Positions 53,626 to 63,193 of a stretch of 64,000 nt of DNA are shown piece after piece. The notes under the pieces are model-generated. The model was not told where the DNA came from and did no database searches. It worked only from the letters and a program-made list of their open reading frames with translations. Both the position numbers and the translations under genes were made by a program. The stretch's first letter is position 1. Each line of letters starts with the position of its first letter. This DNA is from Terricaulis sp. (lineage in GTDB: Bacteria; Pseudomonadota; Alphaproteobacteria; Caulobacterales; Aquidulcibacteraceae), in contig JANPZV010000004.1 in NCBI GenBank assembly GCA_024707365.1, positions 186,001 to 250,000 on the forward strand, given 5' to 3'.

Positions 53626-54456
53626 TCAGGTCAACCGGAGCAGGAGCGCGGTGGCGTCGTCGCTGCGCTTAAAGCGCGGATGCTTGGCGCCGCGCGCGTC
53701 CGCGTGCTCGATCGCACGTAGCTCGCGGCCGAGTTCTTGGAGGCCTCTTTCCAAAGCCGCGCGCACAAGGCCGGCTGCGTCATAAGCGTGGTAGCGATCC
53801 GCCAGCGCCGAAAAGCCGTCCGTCATCAGCAGCAGATGTGCGGGGCGGGCAAGCTCAAGCGCCCAGCCGCGCGCTTGATCGGCGCATGCCGGGTCAAGGC
53901 AGGCGGTCCAATGCGCGCCGGGCTGGTTGAGCGCGGCGCGCATTTCGCGCAAGCGTGCGATGGTGGCGTCGCGCTGCAATAGCGGCTTATCCGCATCCGT
54001 TTGCCGCGCGGCGAGGGCGGTTTCGGCGTCTGCGGCTTGTTCGGGGCCGCCGAGCAGCCAAGCGCCGCCCGAAGCATCAAGCGCAGCGATCCGGCAATCG
54101 CCGAGATCGATGCCCCGAACGCCCGCTTCAATCTCTTCGATAAACAGCAGCGAGGCGATCGGTGAGCGCCACTTTTCGTATTGGGCGCCGCCGGCGATCT
54201 CTTTGAACGCAATGTCGGCGGTGGCGACGGCCCGCGCCACGCTGTCGCGCAAATCCTCGCTTTGCGCAGCGTTCAGCTGTGCGTTGAGAAACTGCGCGAA
54301 CCAAGCGGCGTCCGAAGCGCGGCGCGAGAGCGGCGCCTCGTGCAGATCGGTTGCGCCGTCAATAACCCAAGCCTGCGCGCCGCGCGCCCCGCACGCATCG
54401 TCATTCTGCTTGGCCCGATCGCCCGCGAGCGAGAGGCTCTCAACCAGCGTCAGCAT
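53626..54456 (-). CDS. PP2C-like protein phosphatase
   Basis: 276 residues. 'LAGDRAKQNDDACGARGAQAWVIDGATDL' contains the metal-binding Asp residues. 'GVRGIDLGDCRIAAL' is motif 8-like, 'LLMTDGFSALADRYHAYD' a later Asp, and 'RSDDATALLLRL' ends the domain. Layout fits a serine/threonine phosphatase of the PPM family, lacking extra domains. The target is unknown. It overlaps the MaoC gene by one base at TGATG, so the two are translationally coupled. Confidence 0.82.
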   Translation of the reverse strand: MLTLVESLSLAGDRAKQNDDACGARGAQAWVIDGATDLHEAPLSRRASDAAWFAQFLNAQLNAAQSEDLRDSVARAVATADIAFKEIAGGAQYEKWRSPIASLLFIEEIEAGVRGIDLGDCRIAALDASGGAWLLGGPEQAADAETALAARQTDADKPLLQRDATIARLREMRAALNQPGAHWTACLDPACADQARGWALELARPAHLLLMTDGFSALADRYHAYDAAGLVRAALERGLQELGRELRAIEHADARGAKHPRFKRSDDATALLLRLT

Positions 54457-54905
54457 CAGCCGGGATAGAGCAGCGAAACCGTCTCAGCCACGCAGGCGGG
54501 GCGTTCCTGGCCCTCAAGCTCCAGCGTGCATTCGTTTGTCAGCTGATAGGCGCCGCCGCGCATTTCCACCGCTTTCACCGTCAGGCGCATGCGCAGCTTG
54601 GACCCGACAGGCACCATATTGGTGAAGCGCACCTTGTTGGAGCCGTAATTGATGCCCCGCGAAACGCCCTGGTAGCTGATAATGTTCTTGGCGAGGAACG
54701 GGATCAGAGATGAGACGAGGTAGCCGTGCGCGATCGGTGCGCCGATTTCCTTGGTCGCCCGCTCAACATCAACGTGAATCCATTGATGATCCCCCGTCGC
54801 GTCCGCGAAGCGATTGACCCGATCCTGGGTGATCTCCAGCCAGTCAGACACCCCGATTTCCTGGCCCACCAGCCCCGGCAATTCCGCCAATGCGACTTCG
54901 CGCAT
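54456..54905 (-). CDS. MaoC family dehydratase
   Basis: 149 residues with the hot-dog fold signature 'ITQDRVNRFADATGDHQWIHVD' and 'PIAHGYLVSSLIPFLAKNII', which hold the catalytic Asp and His of (R)-specific enoyl-CoA hydratases. 'YGSNKVRFTNMVPVGSKLRMRL' also fits. It probably hydrates enoyl-CoA or acts in fatty-acid or polyhydroxyalkanoate metabolism. Directly before the PP2C gene. Confidence 0.9.
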   Translation of the reverse strand: MREVALAELPGLVGQEIGVSDWLEITQDRVNRFADATGDHQWIHVDVERATKEIGAPIAHGYLVSSLIPFLAKNIISYQGVSRGINYGSNKVRFTNMVPVGSKLRMRLTVKAVEMRGGAYQLTNECTLELEGQERPACVAETVSLLYPG

Positions 54906-55060
54906 GCCCTATCTCCTTGTTTCCGGGCCTGGGTATAGCCGGGGGCGGGGCTTGTCGAGCGCCCGCCGCGTCGCCCCAGGGCTGGGTATGAGGCCGGATA
55001 AGGGCCCGATATGCGCCTTTGGCCCAATTGCCGCTGGGGGCGACACGCTATCTGCCCCCC

Positions 55061-57292
55061 ATGTCTTTAGACCCCTTGGCCCCCGGCACCTTGGCCCTCG
55101 CCGAAGAATTCGGCCTCTCCCGCGATGAGTACGATCTCGTGCTCGAAAAGCTGGGCCGCACCCCGAACGTGACGGAACTGGGCGTGTTCTCGGTGATGTG
55201 GAGCGAGCATTGCTCTTACAAATCCAGCCGCGTGCATCTGGCCAAATTCCCCACCAAGGCCCCGCACGTGATCTACGGGCCGGGCGAAAACGCCGGCGCC
55301 ATCGATATCGGCGAGGGGCTGGCGGCCATCTTCAAGATGGAAAGTCACAACCACCCGAGCTTCATCGAGCCGTTCCAGGGCGCGGCGACGGGCGTTGGCG
55401 GTATTCTGCGCGACGTGTTCACCATGGGCGCGCGGCCGGTGGCGATCATGAACGCGCTGCGCTTTGGCGAGCCCGATCATCCCAAGACGCGCAAGCTGGT
55501 CGATGGCGTTGTTTCGGGCATCAGCTTTTACGGCAATTGCGTGGGCGTGCCGACTGTGGGTGGGGAAACCAATTTCGACGCCCGCTATAATGGCAACATC
55601 CTCGTCAACGTGTTTTGCCTCGGCGTTGCGGATAAGGACAAAATCTTCACCGCCGCCGCCAAGGGCGCGAACAATCCGGTGGTCTATGTCGGCGCCAAGA
55701 CAGGCCGCGACGGCATCCACGGCGCCACCATGGCGAGCGCGGAGTTCGACGATAATTCCGAAGCCCAGCGCCCCACCGTGCAAGTGGGCGATCCCTTCCT
55801 TGAAAAGCTCTTGATCGAAGCCTGCCTCGAATTGATGGCGACGGACGCGATCATCGGCATTCAGGATATGGGCGCGGCGGGCCTCACCTCATCCTCCGTC
55901 GAAATGGCCTCCAAGGGCGAAGCCGGCATCCTGCTTGATCTCGACGCGGTGCCCGCGCGCGAAGAGGGCATGACGCCGTACGAATTCATGCTCAGCGAAA
56001 GCCAGGAGCGCATGCTCATGGTGCTCAAGCCCGGCCGCGAGGCCGAGGCGAAAGCGATCTTCGATAAATGGGGGCTGGATGCGGCCGTGATCGGCCAAAC
56101 CACCGATAGCGGCAATCTCACCCTGCGCTGGCATGGCGAGATCGTGTGTGACATCCCGCTAGGCCCACTCGCGGACGAGGCGCCGAAATATGAGCGGCCC
56201 TACGTTGAGCCGCTGAAAGCCATCCCGCTCACCGAAGGCGAAACTGCGCGTTTGAACAGCGATTATCCGGGCTTTGCTGCTTCGCTCACCGCGCTGCTCG
56301 CAACGCCCGATCAAGCCTCCAAGCGCTGGATCTGGGAGCAATATGATCGCCACGTGCAGGGCGATACGCTGGCCGATAGCGGCGCCGATGCGGCGGTGGT
56401 CCGCCTCTATGGCTCCAACCGCGCGCTCGCCATGACGTGCGATGTCACGCCCCGCTATGTGGAGGCCGATGCGTATGAGGGCGGCAAGCAGGCGGTGGCC
56501 GAAGCCTGGCGCAACCTCACTGTGGTTGGCGCCCGCCCGCTGGCGGTGACGGACAATCTCAATTTCGGCAATCCGCAAAAGCCCGAGATCATGGGCCAGA
56601 TCGTTTATGCGATCGAGGGCATGGCCGAAGCCTGCCGCGAACTCGCGTTCCCCGTCATTAGCGGGAACGTCTCGCTCTACAATGAAACCAACGGCCAAGC
56701 GATTTTGCCGACGCCGGCGATTGGCGGTGTCGGCCTCATCGATCGGCTGGAGCGCCGCGCCAGCGTTGATCGCTTGCAGCAGGGCGACGTGCTGGTGCTG
56801 ATCGGCGAAACCGGCGGCCATTTGGGCCAAAGCGTTTATGCGCGCGATCTCTTCAAGCTCGGCGGCGCAGCGCCGAAGATCGATCTGGCGCTCGAGAAGA
56901 AGAACGGCGATTTTGTGCGCGAGCTGATCGGCGATGGCCTCGTGCATGCGGCGCACGATCTCTCCGATGGGGGGCTGGGCCTTGCCGCGGCGGAGATGGC
57001 GCTTTCATCAGATATAGGCGTCAGCCTGGGCTACCAGGGCGATCTTAGCGATGCGGCTTTCCTCTATAGCGAGGATCAGGCGCGCTATCTCGTCGCCATC
57101 CCGCAAGCCAAGCTCGGCGCGCTCGATAGCCGCGCGCGCGCGGCGGGCGTGGCGTACCTGGTGGTGGGCGAAGCCGGCGGGCGCGCGCTTTCTTTCCTCG
57201 GCCAAAGCGGCGAGCGTGAAAGTGTCGCGCTCGATGCGCTGCGCCAGGCTCACGAAGGCTGGCTGCCTGCTTATATGAAAAAGGCGCATTGA
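55061..57292 (+). CDS. purL: phosphoribosylformylglycinamidine synthase, subunit II
   Basis: FGAM synthase large subunit, fourth step of purine synthesis. 743 residues from '[27 protein letters not shown]', start at 55061; the ORF-track start at 55019 is upstream. Motifs are '[14 protein letters not shown]', '[23 protein letters not shown]', 'GGETNFD', '[15 protein letters not shown]' and '[12 protein letters not shown]'. The size fits the small-PurL type that works with PurS and PurQ, which are not visible here. The frame is intact. Confidence 0.97.
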   Translation: MSLDPLAPGTLALAEEFGLSRDEYDLVLEKLGRTPNVTELGVFSVMWSEHCSYKSSRVHLAKFPTKAPHVIYGPGENAGAIDIGEGLAAIFKMESHNHPSFIEPFQGAATGVGGILRDVFTMGARPVAIMNALRFGEPDHPKTRKLVDGVVSGISFYGNCVGVPTVGGETNFDARYNGNILVNVFCLGVADKDKIFTAAAKGANNPVVYVGAKTGRDGIHGATMASAEFDDNSEAQRPTVQVGDPFLEKLLIEACLELMATDAIIGIQDMGAAGLTSSSVEMASKGEAGILLDLDAVPAREEGMTPYEFMLSESQERMLMVLKPGREAEAKAIFDKWGLDAAVIGQTTDSGNLTLRWHGEIVCDIPLGPLADEAPKYERPYVEPLKAIPLTEGETARLNSDYPGFAASLTALLATPDQASKRWIWEQYDRHVQGDTLADSGADAAVVRLYGSNRALAMTCDVTPRYVEADAYEGGKQAVAEAWRNLTVVGARPLAVTDNLNFGNPQKPEIMGQIVYAIEGMAEACRELAFPVISGNVSLYNETNGQAILPTPAIGGVGLIDRLERRASVDRLQQGDVLVLIGETGGHLGQSVYARDLFKLGGAAPKIDLALEKKNGDFVRELIGDGLVHAAHDLSDGGLGLAAAEMALSSDIGVSLGYQGDLSDAAFLYSEDQARYLVAIPQAKLGALDSRARAAGVAYLVVGEAGGRALSFLGQSGERESVALDALRQAHEGWLPAYMKKAH

Positions 57293-57298
57293 ACTTAT

Positions 57299-57346
57299 CC
57301 TCCCCGCTCTGCGGGGAGGTCCCGAGCGTAGCGAGGGGGAGGGGCG
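57299..57346 (+). repeat. left palindromic end of DUF559 element 2
   Basis: CCTCCCCGC-tct-GCGGGGAGG, a perfect 9-bp stem just after purL, followed by GTCCCGAGCGTAGCGAGGGGGAGGGG. The outer hairpin resembles that of element 1 in shape and position, not in exact sequence. Confidence 0.75.
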
Positions 57347-57406
57347 AGTTGCGAAAAAGTTGGCGAATATCGCGTCACCGCAAAAGCCCGCGCGCTCCGC
57401 CACAAT

Positions 57407-57760
57407 ATGACCAAGGCCGAGGTGCTCCTTTGGGGAGCCTTGCGCAAACGCGCCGTCAACGGCGCGCGCTTTCGGCGCCAACGCCCAGTGGGTCCCTACA
57501 TCGCTGATTTTGCGTGCCCGGCAGCGCGTCTGGTGATTGAGGTGGACGGGTACACCCATTGGACGGAAGAACAGTTGGCGCATGATGCACGACGCACCAA
57601 ATATCTTGAAGCTGAAGGCTGGAAGGTCGTGCGGGTGAGCAATACCGACATCTACGAAAACATGGACGGCGTGTGGTCTTTCATCGCCGCCCAACTCCCC
57701 CCTCCGGCTGCTTCGCAGCCACCTCCCCCGCAAGCGGGGGAGGATAAAGGTCTGCGCTGA
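57407..57760 (+). CDS. DUF559 endonuclease-domain protein in second palindrome-bounded element
   Basis: 117 residues, a compact DUF559 domain: 'MTKAEVLLWGALRKRAVNGARFRRQRPVGPYIADFACP', 'ARLVIEVDGYTHW', 'HDARRTKYLEAEGWKVVRVSN'. The conserved Glu, Asp, Glu-Val-Asp and His residues align with the first copy, but the two are clearly divergent. The last 25 residues ('PPPAASQPPPPQAGEDKGLR') are a translation of the right palindrome. In the same frame 'TAKARALRHN' before the ATG looks like the family N-terminus with no start codon, so the start may be lost. The stop overlaps the gor ATG by one base. Confidence 0.8.
   Translation: MTKAEVLLWGALRKRAVNGARFRRQRPVGPYIADFACPAARLVIEVDGYTHWTEEQLAHDARRTKYLEAEGWKVVRVSNTDIYENMDGVWSFIAAQLPPPAASQPPPPQAGEDKGLR
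57695..57743 (-). repeat. right palindromic end of DUF559 element 2
   Basis: GGCTGC-ttc-GCAGCC followed by CCTCCCCCGC-aa-GCGGGGGAGG, a perfect 10-bp stem. It lies inside the 3' end of the nuclease ORF and before gor. Confidence 0.75.
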
Positions 57761-59145
57761 TGCCCACATACGATTACGATCTCTTTGTCATTGGCGCGGG
57801 CTCGGGCGGGGTGCGCGCCGCGCGTCTCACCGGCGCGCTGGGCAAGCGTGTGGCCGTGGCTGAGCAGGTGCAGGTGGGCGGCACATGCGTGCTGCGCGGC
57901 TGCGTGCCGAAGAAATTGTTCGTCTATTCCAGCGAATATTCGCAGAATTTCCGCGACGCCAAGAATTTCGGCTGGAGCGTGGATTGGGCGCGCTTTGATT
58001 GGCCGACGCTGCGTGACAATGTGCAGAACGAGGTGAACCGGCTCTCCGGCCTCTACCTGCAAAACCTCGAAAAATCGCACGTCGAGATCATCGATGATCG
58101 CGCCATCGTGCAGGATGCGCACACCGTGCGGCTCACGCGCGAGGGGCGCTCTGTCACCGCCGAGAAGATCCTGATCGCCGTGGGCGGGCATACCTATCGC
58201 CCCAGTGAGACGAAAGGCTACGAATACGGCATCACCTCAACCGATGCGTTTTTGCTGGAAGAATTGCCAGCTTCGATCCTGATCGCGGGCGGCGGTTATA
58301 TCGCGCTTGAGTTCGCCACTGTGTTTGCTGGCCTCGGCGTTGAAACCACGATCGTCTATCGCGGCGAGCGCGTGTTGCGCGGTTTCGATCACGACATCCG
58401 CGCCCACGTGCAGAACGATATGCTGCGCCAGGGCGTGAAGATCATTTGCGGCTCGGTGATCGAAGAGATTGCGCCGCTCGCCAACGGCAAGAAGCTGGCC
58501 AAGCTTTCCAATTCCATGCAGGTCGAGGCCGATCAGGTGATGTGGGCCGTGGGCCGCACGCCCAACACCAATAGCCTCGGCCTCGGAAACGCCGGTGTTG
58601 AGCTCACAGAGCGCGGCGCGGTGAAGGTGGATGCGTATTCCCGCACCAACGTGCCCTCAATCTTCGCCGTGGGCGACGTGACCGATCGCGTGAACCTCAC
58701 GCCCGTCGCCATCCGCGAGGCGGTGGCGTTCGTGAACACCGAATATCGCGGTACGCCTACCGCAACCGATCATGCCGATATCGCCTCAGCCGTGTTCTGC
58801 AGCCCGCCTGTCGGCGCGGTGGGGCTCACCGAGGAGGAGGCGCGGGCCCAAGGGCATAAGCTCAAAATTTTCCGCACCGGCTTCCGCTCGATGAAGCACG
58901 TGTTCGCCGGCAATGAGCAGCGCAGCCTGATGAAGCTGGTGGTGGACGCAAAAACCGATGTCGTGCTTGGCGTGCACATTGCCGGGCCCGACGCCCCCGA
59001 AATGATTCAGCTCGCCGCCGTCACCGTGAAAGCGCGGCTTACCAAAGCGCAATGGGATTCCACCTGCGCGGTGCATCCCACGGCGGCCGAAGAGCTTGTT
59101 TTGATGGGCGAACCTGTCAGCCACGATAACGAAGCGCCGGCTTAA
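57760..59145 (+). CDS. gor: glutathione-disulfide reductase
   Basis: 461-residue flavoprotein disulfide reductase. Redox-active 'GGTCVLRGCVPKKLFVY', FAD motif 'IGAGSGGVRAARL', NADPH domain 'AGGGYIALEFATVFAGLGV' followed by 'RGERVLRGFD', and C-terminal 'TCAVHPTAAEELVLMG' with the active-site His. Substrate glutathione is inferred from overall match; the mercuric and lipoamide reductases differ in these motifs. The gor start overlaps the nuclease stop, so the element may have placed itself directly before this gene. Confidence 0.93.
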   Translation: MPTYDYDLFVIGAGSGGVRAARLTGALGKRVAVAEQVQVGGTCVLRGCVPKKLFVYSSEYSQNFRDAKNFGWSVDWARFDWPTLRDNVQNEVNRLSGLYLQNLEKSHVEIIDDRAIVQDAHTVRLTREGRSVTAEKILIAVGGHTYRPSETKGYEYGITSTDAFLLEELPASILIAGGGYIALEFATVFAGLGVETTIVYRGERVLRGFDHDIRAHVQNDMLRQGVKIICGSVIEEIAPLANGKKLAKLSNSMQVEADQVMWAVGRTPNTNSLGLGNAGVELTERGAVKVDAYSRTNVPSIFAVGDVTDRVNLTPVAIREAVAFVNTEYRGTPTATDHADIASAVFCSPPVGAVGLTEEEARAQGHKLKIFRTGFRSMKHVFAGNEQRSLMKLVVDAKTDVVLGVHIAGPDAPEMIQLAAVTVKARLTKAQWDSTCAVHPTAAEELVLMGEPVSHDNEAPA

Positions 59146-59251
59146 TCCCCAGCCGCCCTGCGCGCCGCGCTTGACCGGCGTTCACCAAAAACTAACCCTC
59201 CGCAGCCGAGCTACATCTTCCTGATTTGCTGTTTTTGAGGGGGCGAAGAAC

Positions 59252-60124
59252 ATGCCCGCACGCATCGTTTCGGTGATCAACATGAAGGGCGGCGTGGGCA
59301 AATCCACGACGACCGTTTCGCTTGCCGAAACATTGGCGCATCACCAGCGCCGCCGCGTGCTGGTGATCGATCTCGATCCGCAAACCAACGCCTCGATCAT
59401 GGCCGCCGGCCCCGAGCGCTGGAACGCGATGCGCGAGGCCGAGCGCACGCTCGATTTCTATTTCGAGAGCTATATCGTTCAGCAGAAGGCCAAGCCCTTC
59501 AAAAGCCTGATCGATACGAAAGTCAGCGATCTTAAGGGCAAGCCGGATGTGGCGCTTTGCGCCTCTGCGCCCGAATTCCGCATCGTTGAGCGCGATATGA
59601 TCGAAAGCTTCGTCAAGCGCGGTTTCCAGATCGATCAGATCCAGAAATGGATTCTTGAGCGTTTCGCCAATGGCCTCAAAAACGTCGTCAACGATTACGA
59701 TTACATCCTGATCGATTGCCCGCCCGGCATTTCGCTGTTCGCAGAAGCCGCGCTGATCGCCGCCGATTGCATCCTGGCGCCCTCGATCCCCGATTACGTT
59801 TCGCGGCTTGGCCTCATCACCTTCCGCAAGCGCGCGCTGCGCCTCATCAATGAGCGCCGGGGCGGGCCTTCCCAGCTCTTCGTGCTGGCCACCAAGTATG
59901 ATGACGGCTTCTCGCTGCATCGCTCAGAAGCGCAGCTTTTGAAAGATAATCTCGGCGAGGCGATGTTTGACGTGCGCATTCCGCAGCATGTCGATATCGC
60001 CAAGGCGGCTGAATGGTCCGAAACGCCGCGCACCTTCGAGCAGAAATACGGGGCGATGGCTCCGATCGTGAAAAAGCTTGGCGAAGAATTCCAAGCCAAG
60101 GTGGAGCTCGCGCCCGCTCTATGA
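59252..60124 (+). CDS. ParA family ATPase
   Basis: 290 residues with a deviant Walker A motif 'NMKGGVGKSTTTVSLAETLA', 'VLVIDLDPQTNAS' (A') and 'YDYILIDCPPGISLFAEAALIAA' (Walker B region). These are features of ParA/Soj ATPases. It is not next to a parB gene or a parS-like site in view, so it is likely an orphan that positions some other cargo. An acidic/Pro-rich partner follows with an ATGA overlap. A possible -35 TTGACC lies at 59171 in the 106-base gap upstream; this is weak. Confidence 0.88.
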   Translation: MPARIVSVINMKGGVGKSTTTVSLAETLAHHQRRRVLVIDLDPQTNASIMAAGPERWNAMREAERTLDFYFESYIVQQKAKPFKSLIDTKVSDLKGKPDVALCASAPEFRIVERDMIESFVKRGFQIDQIQKWILERFANGLKNVVNDYDYILIDCPPGISLFAEAALIAADCILAPSIPDYVSRLGLITFRKRALRLINERRGGPSQLFVLATKYDDGFSLHRSEAQLLKDNLGEAMFDVRIPQHVDIAKAAEWSETPRTFEQKYGAMAPIVKKLGEEFQAKVELAPAL

Positions 60125-60573
60125 GCCTCAACAAAACGCTCGATCGCCTGTTCGATGAAATTCGCCGCGAGGCGAAGCGGAACCCTGCGTTCGCCGATCG
60201 GCTGGATGCGGTGTTGCGCGGCCATGAAAGCCGGCGCGATGTGCCCGATGAGGTGATGGCTGAGCTTGCGGCGGAAGAGCCTCCGGCGCTCACCGAGCCG
60301 AAGGCCCCCTCGAAGCCGAAAGCCAAAGCGCCGCCAGCGCCGCAAGAGACGCCGCCGATCAACCCCGCGGGCCTCTTCAAGCGCGAGGGCGAGGATGCGC
60401 TGACAGAGGCGCTTGCTTCGCTCAATCTCGCCGCGCTCCAGGCGCTGGTGGGCGAGCATAATCTCGATCCGTCCGGCGTCACCGGCGCCATGGATGGGGC
60501 CGAGCTCATCGCCCATATCGTCGCCCAGGCGAAAAAACGCGCCGAGCGCGACGAGAAGATGTTCGACTATTGA
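60121..60573 (+). CDS. hypothetical partner of the ParA-like ATPase
   Basis: 150 residues. Charged N-terminal helix ('LDRLFDEIRREAKRNPAFADRLDAV'), Pro/Ala/Lys-rich linker ('KAPSKPKAKAPPAPQETPP'), then a C-terminal helical part ending 'LIAHIVAQAKKRAERDEKMFDY'. No named domain is recognised. The ATG overlaps the ParA stop (ATGA), indicating coupled translation, so it may be the adaptor or cargo linker for the ATPase (inference). Confidence 0.75.
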   Translation: MSLNKTLDRLFDEIRREAKRNPAFADRLDAVLRGHESRRDVPDEVMAELAAEEPPALTEPKAPSKPKAKAPPAPQETPPINPAGLFKREGEDALTEALASLNLAALQALVGEHNLDPSGVTGAMDGAELIAHIVAQAKKRAERDEKMFDY

Positions 60574-60642
60574 ACAGGCGCGCCCGCGCGCGGCGTTTTA
60601 ACCGGGCAAACGTCCAGATTACCCCGTTGCGCGCGGGCCGGA

Positions 60643-62660
60643 ATGGCTCATAAAACCCGGGCCATGTTTGATAAAATCCTGATCGCCAATCGCGGCGAGG
60701 TCGCCGTCCGCATCATCCGCACCGCCCGCCGCATGGGCATCAAGACGGTGGTGGTGTTCTCCGAAGCCGATCGCGACAGCCTCGCGGTCGATATGGCCGA
60801 TGAGAGCGTGTTCATCGGGCCGGCGCCGGCGTCGGAGAGCTATCTCGTCATCGATAAGATCGTGGCCGCCGCGCGCGAAACCGGCGCGCAAGCGATCCAC
60901 CCTGGCTTTGGCTTCCTTTCGGAGAAGGCCGAATTCGCCGATCGGCTCTTGGCCGAAAAGATCACCTTCATCGGCCCCAATCCCGGCGCGATCCGCGCCA
61001 TGGGCGATAAGATCGAATCCAAGAAGGCCGCGCAGGCGGCGGGCGTGTCCTGCGTGCCGGGTTTCATCGGTGAGATCGAAGGCGTTGCGCATGCGGTGCA
61101 GATCTCCGAGGAGATCGGCTATCCGGTGATGATCAAGGCCAGCGCCGGCGGCGGCGGCAAAGGCATTCGCGTTGCGTTCAACCGCAAGGACGTGGAAGAG
61201 GGTTTCCCCGCCGTGCGCGCTGAGGCCAAAGGCGCCTTCGGCGATGATCGCATTTTCATCGAAAAATTCGTCACCGCCCCGCGCCACATCGAAATCCAGG
61301 TGCTGGGCGATAAGCACGGCAATGTGGTGCATCTGTTTGAGCGCGAATGCTCGATCCAGCGCCGCAATCAGAAAGTGATCGAAGAAGCGCCGTCTCCGTT
61401 GCTGGATGAAAAAACCCGCAACGCCATGGGCGAGCAGGCGGTCGCGTTGGCCAAGGCGGTTTCCTACGATAGCGCCGGCACCGTCGAGTTCGTGGCGTCC
61501 GGCGCCGATAAGAGCTTTTACTTCCTCGAGATGAACACGCGCCTTCAAGTCGAGCATCCGGTGACGGAAGAGATCACCGGGCTTGATCTGGTTGAGCAGA
61601 TGATCCGCTCCGCCGCGGGCGAGAAGCTCAACTTCAAGCAGAAGGATCTCAAGATCAAAGGCTGGGCGATCGAAAGCCGCATCTATGCCGAAGATCCTTA
61701 TCGCAATTTTCTGCCCTCGATCGGCCGGCTGCGCGCGTATCGCCCGCCCGCGGAAGGCGAATTTGGCGACATCACCATCCGCAACGAAACCGGCGTGCGC
61801 GAGGGCGATGAGATCTCGATGTTCTACGATCCGATGATCGCCAAGCTTGTCACGCACGGGCCCGATCGCTTGAGCGCGATCGATGCGCAAGCGGCTGCGC
61901 TCGATCAATTCCTGATCGATGGCATCGCCGATAACATCCCGTTCCTTGGCGCGGTGATGGAGGAAAAGGATTTCCGCAAGGGCGGCTTCACCACCGCCTA
62001 CATCAAGGAAAAATTTCCCGAAGGCTTTACCGGGGCCGCCGCTACCGAAGCGCAGAAAAAGCTCTTGATTGCGGTGGCGGGCTTTGCCCGCGCCTTCACC
62101 GCCAAGCGCGCCGCGCAAACCAGCGGGCAAATGGCCCAAAGCGGTGATCGCCGCGATTGGGTCGTGATCCTCGATAAGAGCCATCACGACGTTGAGATCG
62201 ATCTCGACGAAAAGGGTGCGGCTGTTCTGATCGATTTCAAGAAATATCGCCTGGATACGCTGGCGCGCCCCCGCGCGCGCGCGTGATCGAAGGCCAGTTC
62301 GATGGCGTTCCGTTCGCCGTGAAGATCAAGTCCGCCCCCGAGGGCTATACGCTGCGCCATCGCGGCGTCTCGGCGGTGGCCATTGTGGCGAGCCCGCGCG
62401 CGGCTGAACTCTACAAGAAGATCCCCGAAAAGCAGAAGGCGGATACCTCCAAGCTGATCGTTTCGCCCATGCCGGGGCTGGTGATCTCGATCGACGCCAA
62501 GCCGGGCCAGGAGGTCAAATCCGGCGAGGGCGTGGCCGTGGTCGAAGCCATGAAGATGCAAAACATCATCCGGGCCGAGCGCGACGGGGTTATCGCCAAG
62601 GTCAATGTCGCCGCCGGGGCGAGCGTGGCGGCCGATGAGGTGATGATCGAGCTCGCTTGA
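60643..62660 (+). CDS. pccA: propionyl-CoA/acetyl-CoA carboxylase alpha subunit, one frameshift
   Basis: Biotin-dependent acyl-CoA carboxylase subunit of about 672 residues after repair. Biotin carboxylase part: 'FDKILIANRGEVAVRIIRTARRMG', 'KASAGGGGKGIRV', 'FIEKFVTAPRHIEIQVLGD' and 'FLEMNTRLQVEHPVTEEITGLDLVEQM'. C-terminal biotinyl domain with 'VVEAMKMQNIIRAERDG', holding the biotinylated Lys. One missing base within 62255-62282 splits it into two ORFs. Length favours propionyl-CoA carboxylase over single biotin carboxylase AccC. MFDKIL at 60664 is an alternative start. The beta subunit gene is not in the window. Confidence 0.9.
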
Positions 62661-62757
62661 GGGGCGATCGCCTAACCGAAACGAAAAATCGACCGCTAAC
62701 CGCCGCGCGTGCGCGAATAATCTTGCGCATGCGTCAAGGCGTGCTCTCATGAGGTAA

Positions 62758-62772
62758 CCCCCGCTGCGGGGG
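62758..62772 (+). other. hairpin before the DUF5367-like gene
   Basis: CCCCCG-ctg-CGGGGG, 6-bp stem, 21 bases before the ATG and upstream of GGAGG. It may be a weak terminator for pccA or a leader structure. Confidence 0.35.
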
Positions 62773-62792
62773 ATTCCTCGGGGGAGGCTCCT

Positions 62793-63171
62793 ATGATTGT
62801 ACGTTGGTTGATTGCCGGCTTTTTGCTTTGGCTGGCTGTGACGCTCGCATTCCGCTTTGTTGGTCACAGCGTGTTCACACCAGGCCCGGATGGCGTGTCT
62901 TGGCTGTTTATGATCCTGCCGATCATTTTCCTGGGCGTCACCTATGGGCTCTTGAAGCTGCTGAAGGTCGCGCCGAGCGATCGGGTCCGAAGCGGCCTCG
63001 ATCTTTGCGGTGCCGGGGCTTTTGATCGGCATCTATCAGATCAATTCCTACAACGTGATTTTTCCCAATCTTGATGCGTCGCTGGCGCCGCAATTTGCTT
63101 CGCTCATGTTCGCTTGCTATGCGGCCGTGATCATCGCGGGCATCGTCACGTCGCATTTGAGAAGCATCTAA
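62793..63171 (+). CDS. DUF5367-like small membrane protein, one frameshift
   Basis: 125 residues after repair. Four spans: 'VRWLIAGFLLWLAVTLAFRF', 'SWLFMILPIIFLGVTYGLLKLL', 'SIFAVPGLLIGIYQI' and 'LMFACYAAVIIAGIVTSHL'. An extra base near 62986 shifts the frame; removal gives 'APSDRAEAASIFAVPG' and a stop at 63169-63171. The pattern of spans and the 'FRF.G' motif after the first span resemble DUF5367; this match is from memory. GGAGG precedes the ATG. Confidence 0.65.
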
Positions 63172-63193
63172 AGTGTTTGGCGGGCGCGCATTC

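Noticed and set aside
59171-59198. TTGACC..TAACCC as a firm parA promoter
   Set aside because: The -10 match is poor; it is mentioned only as a weak possibility.
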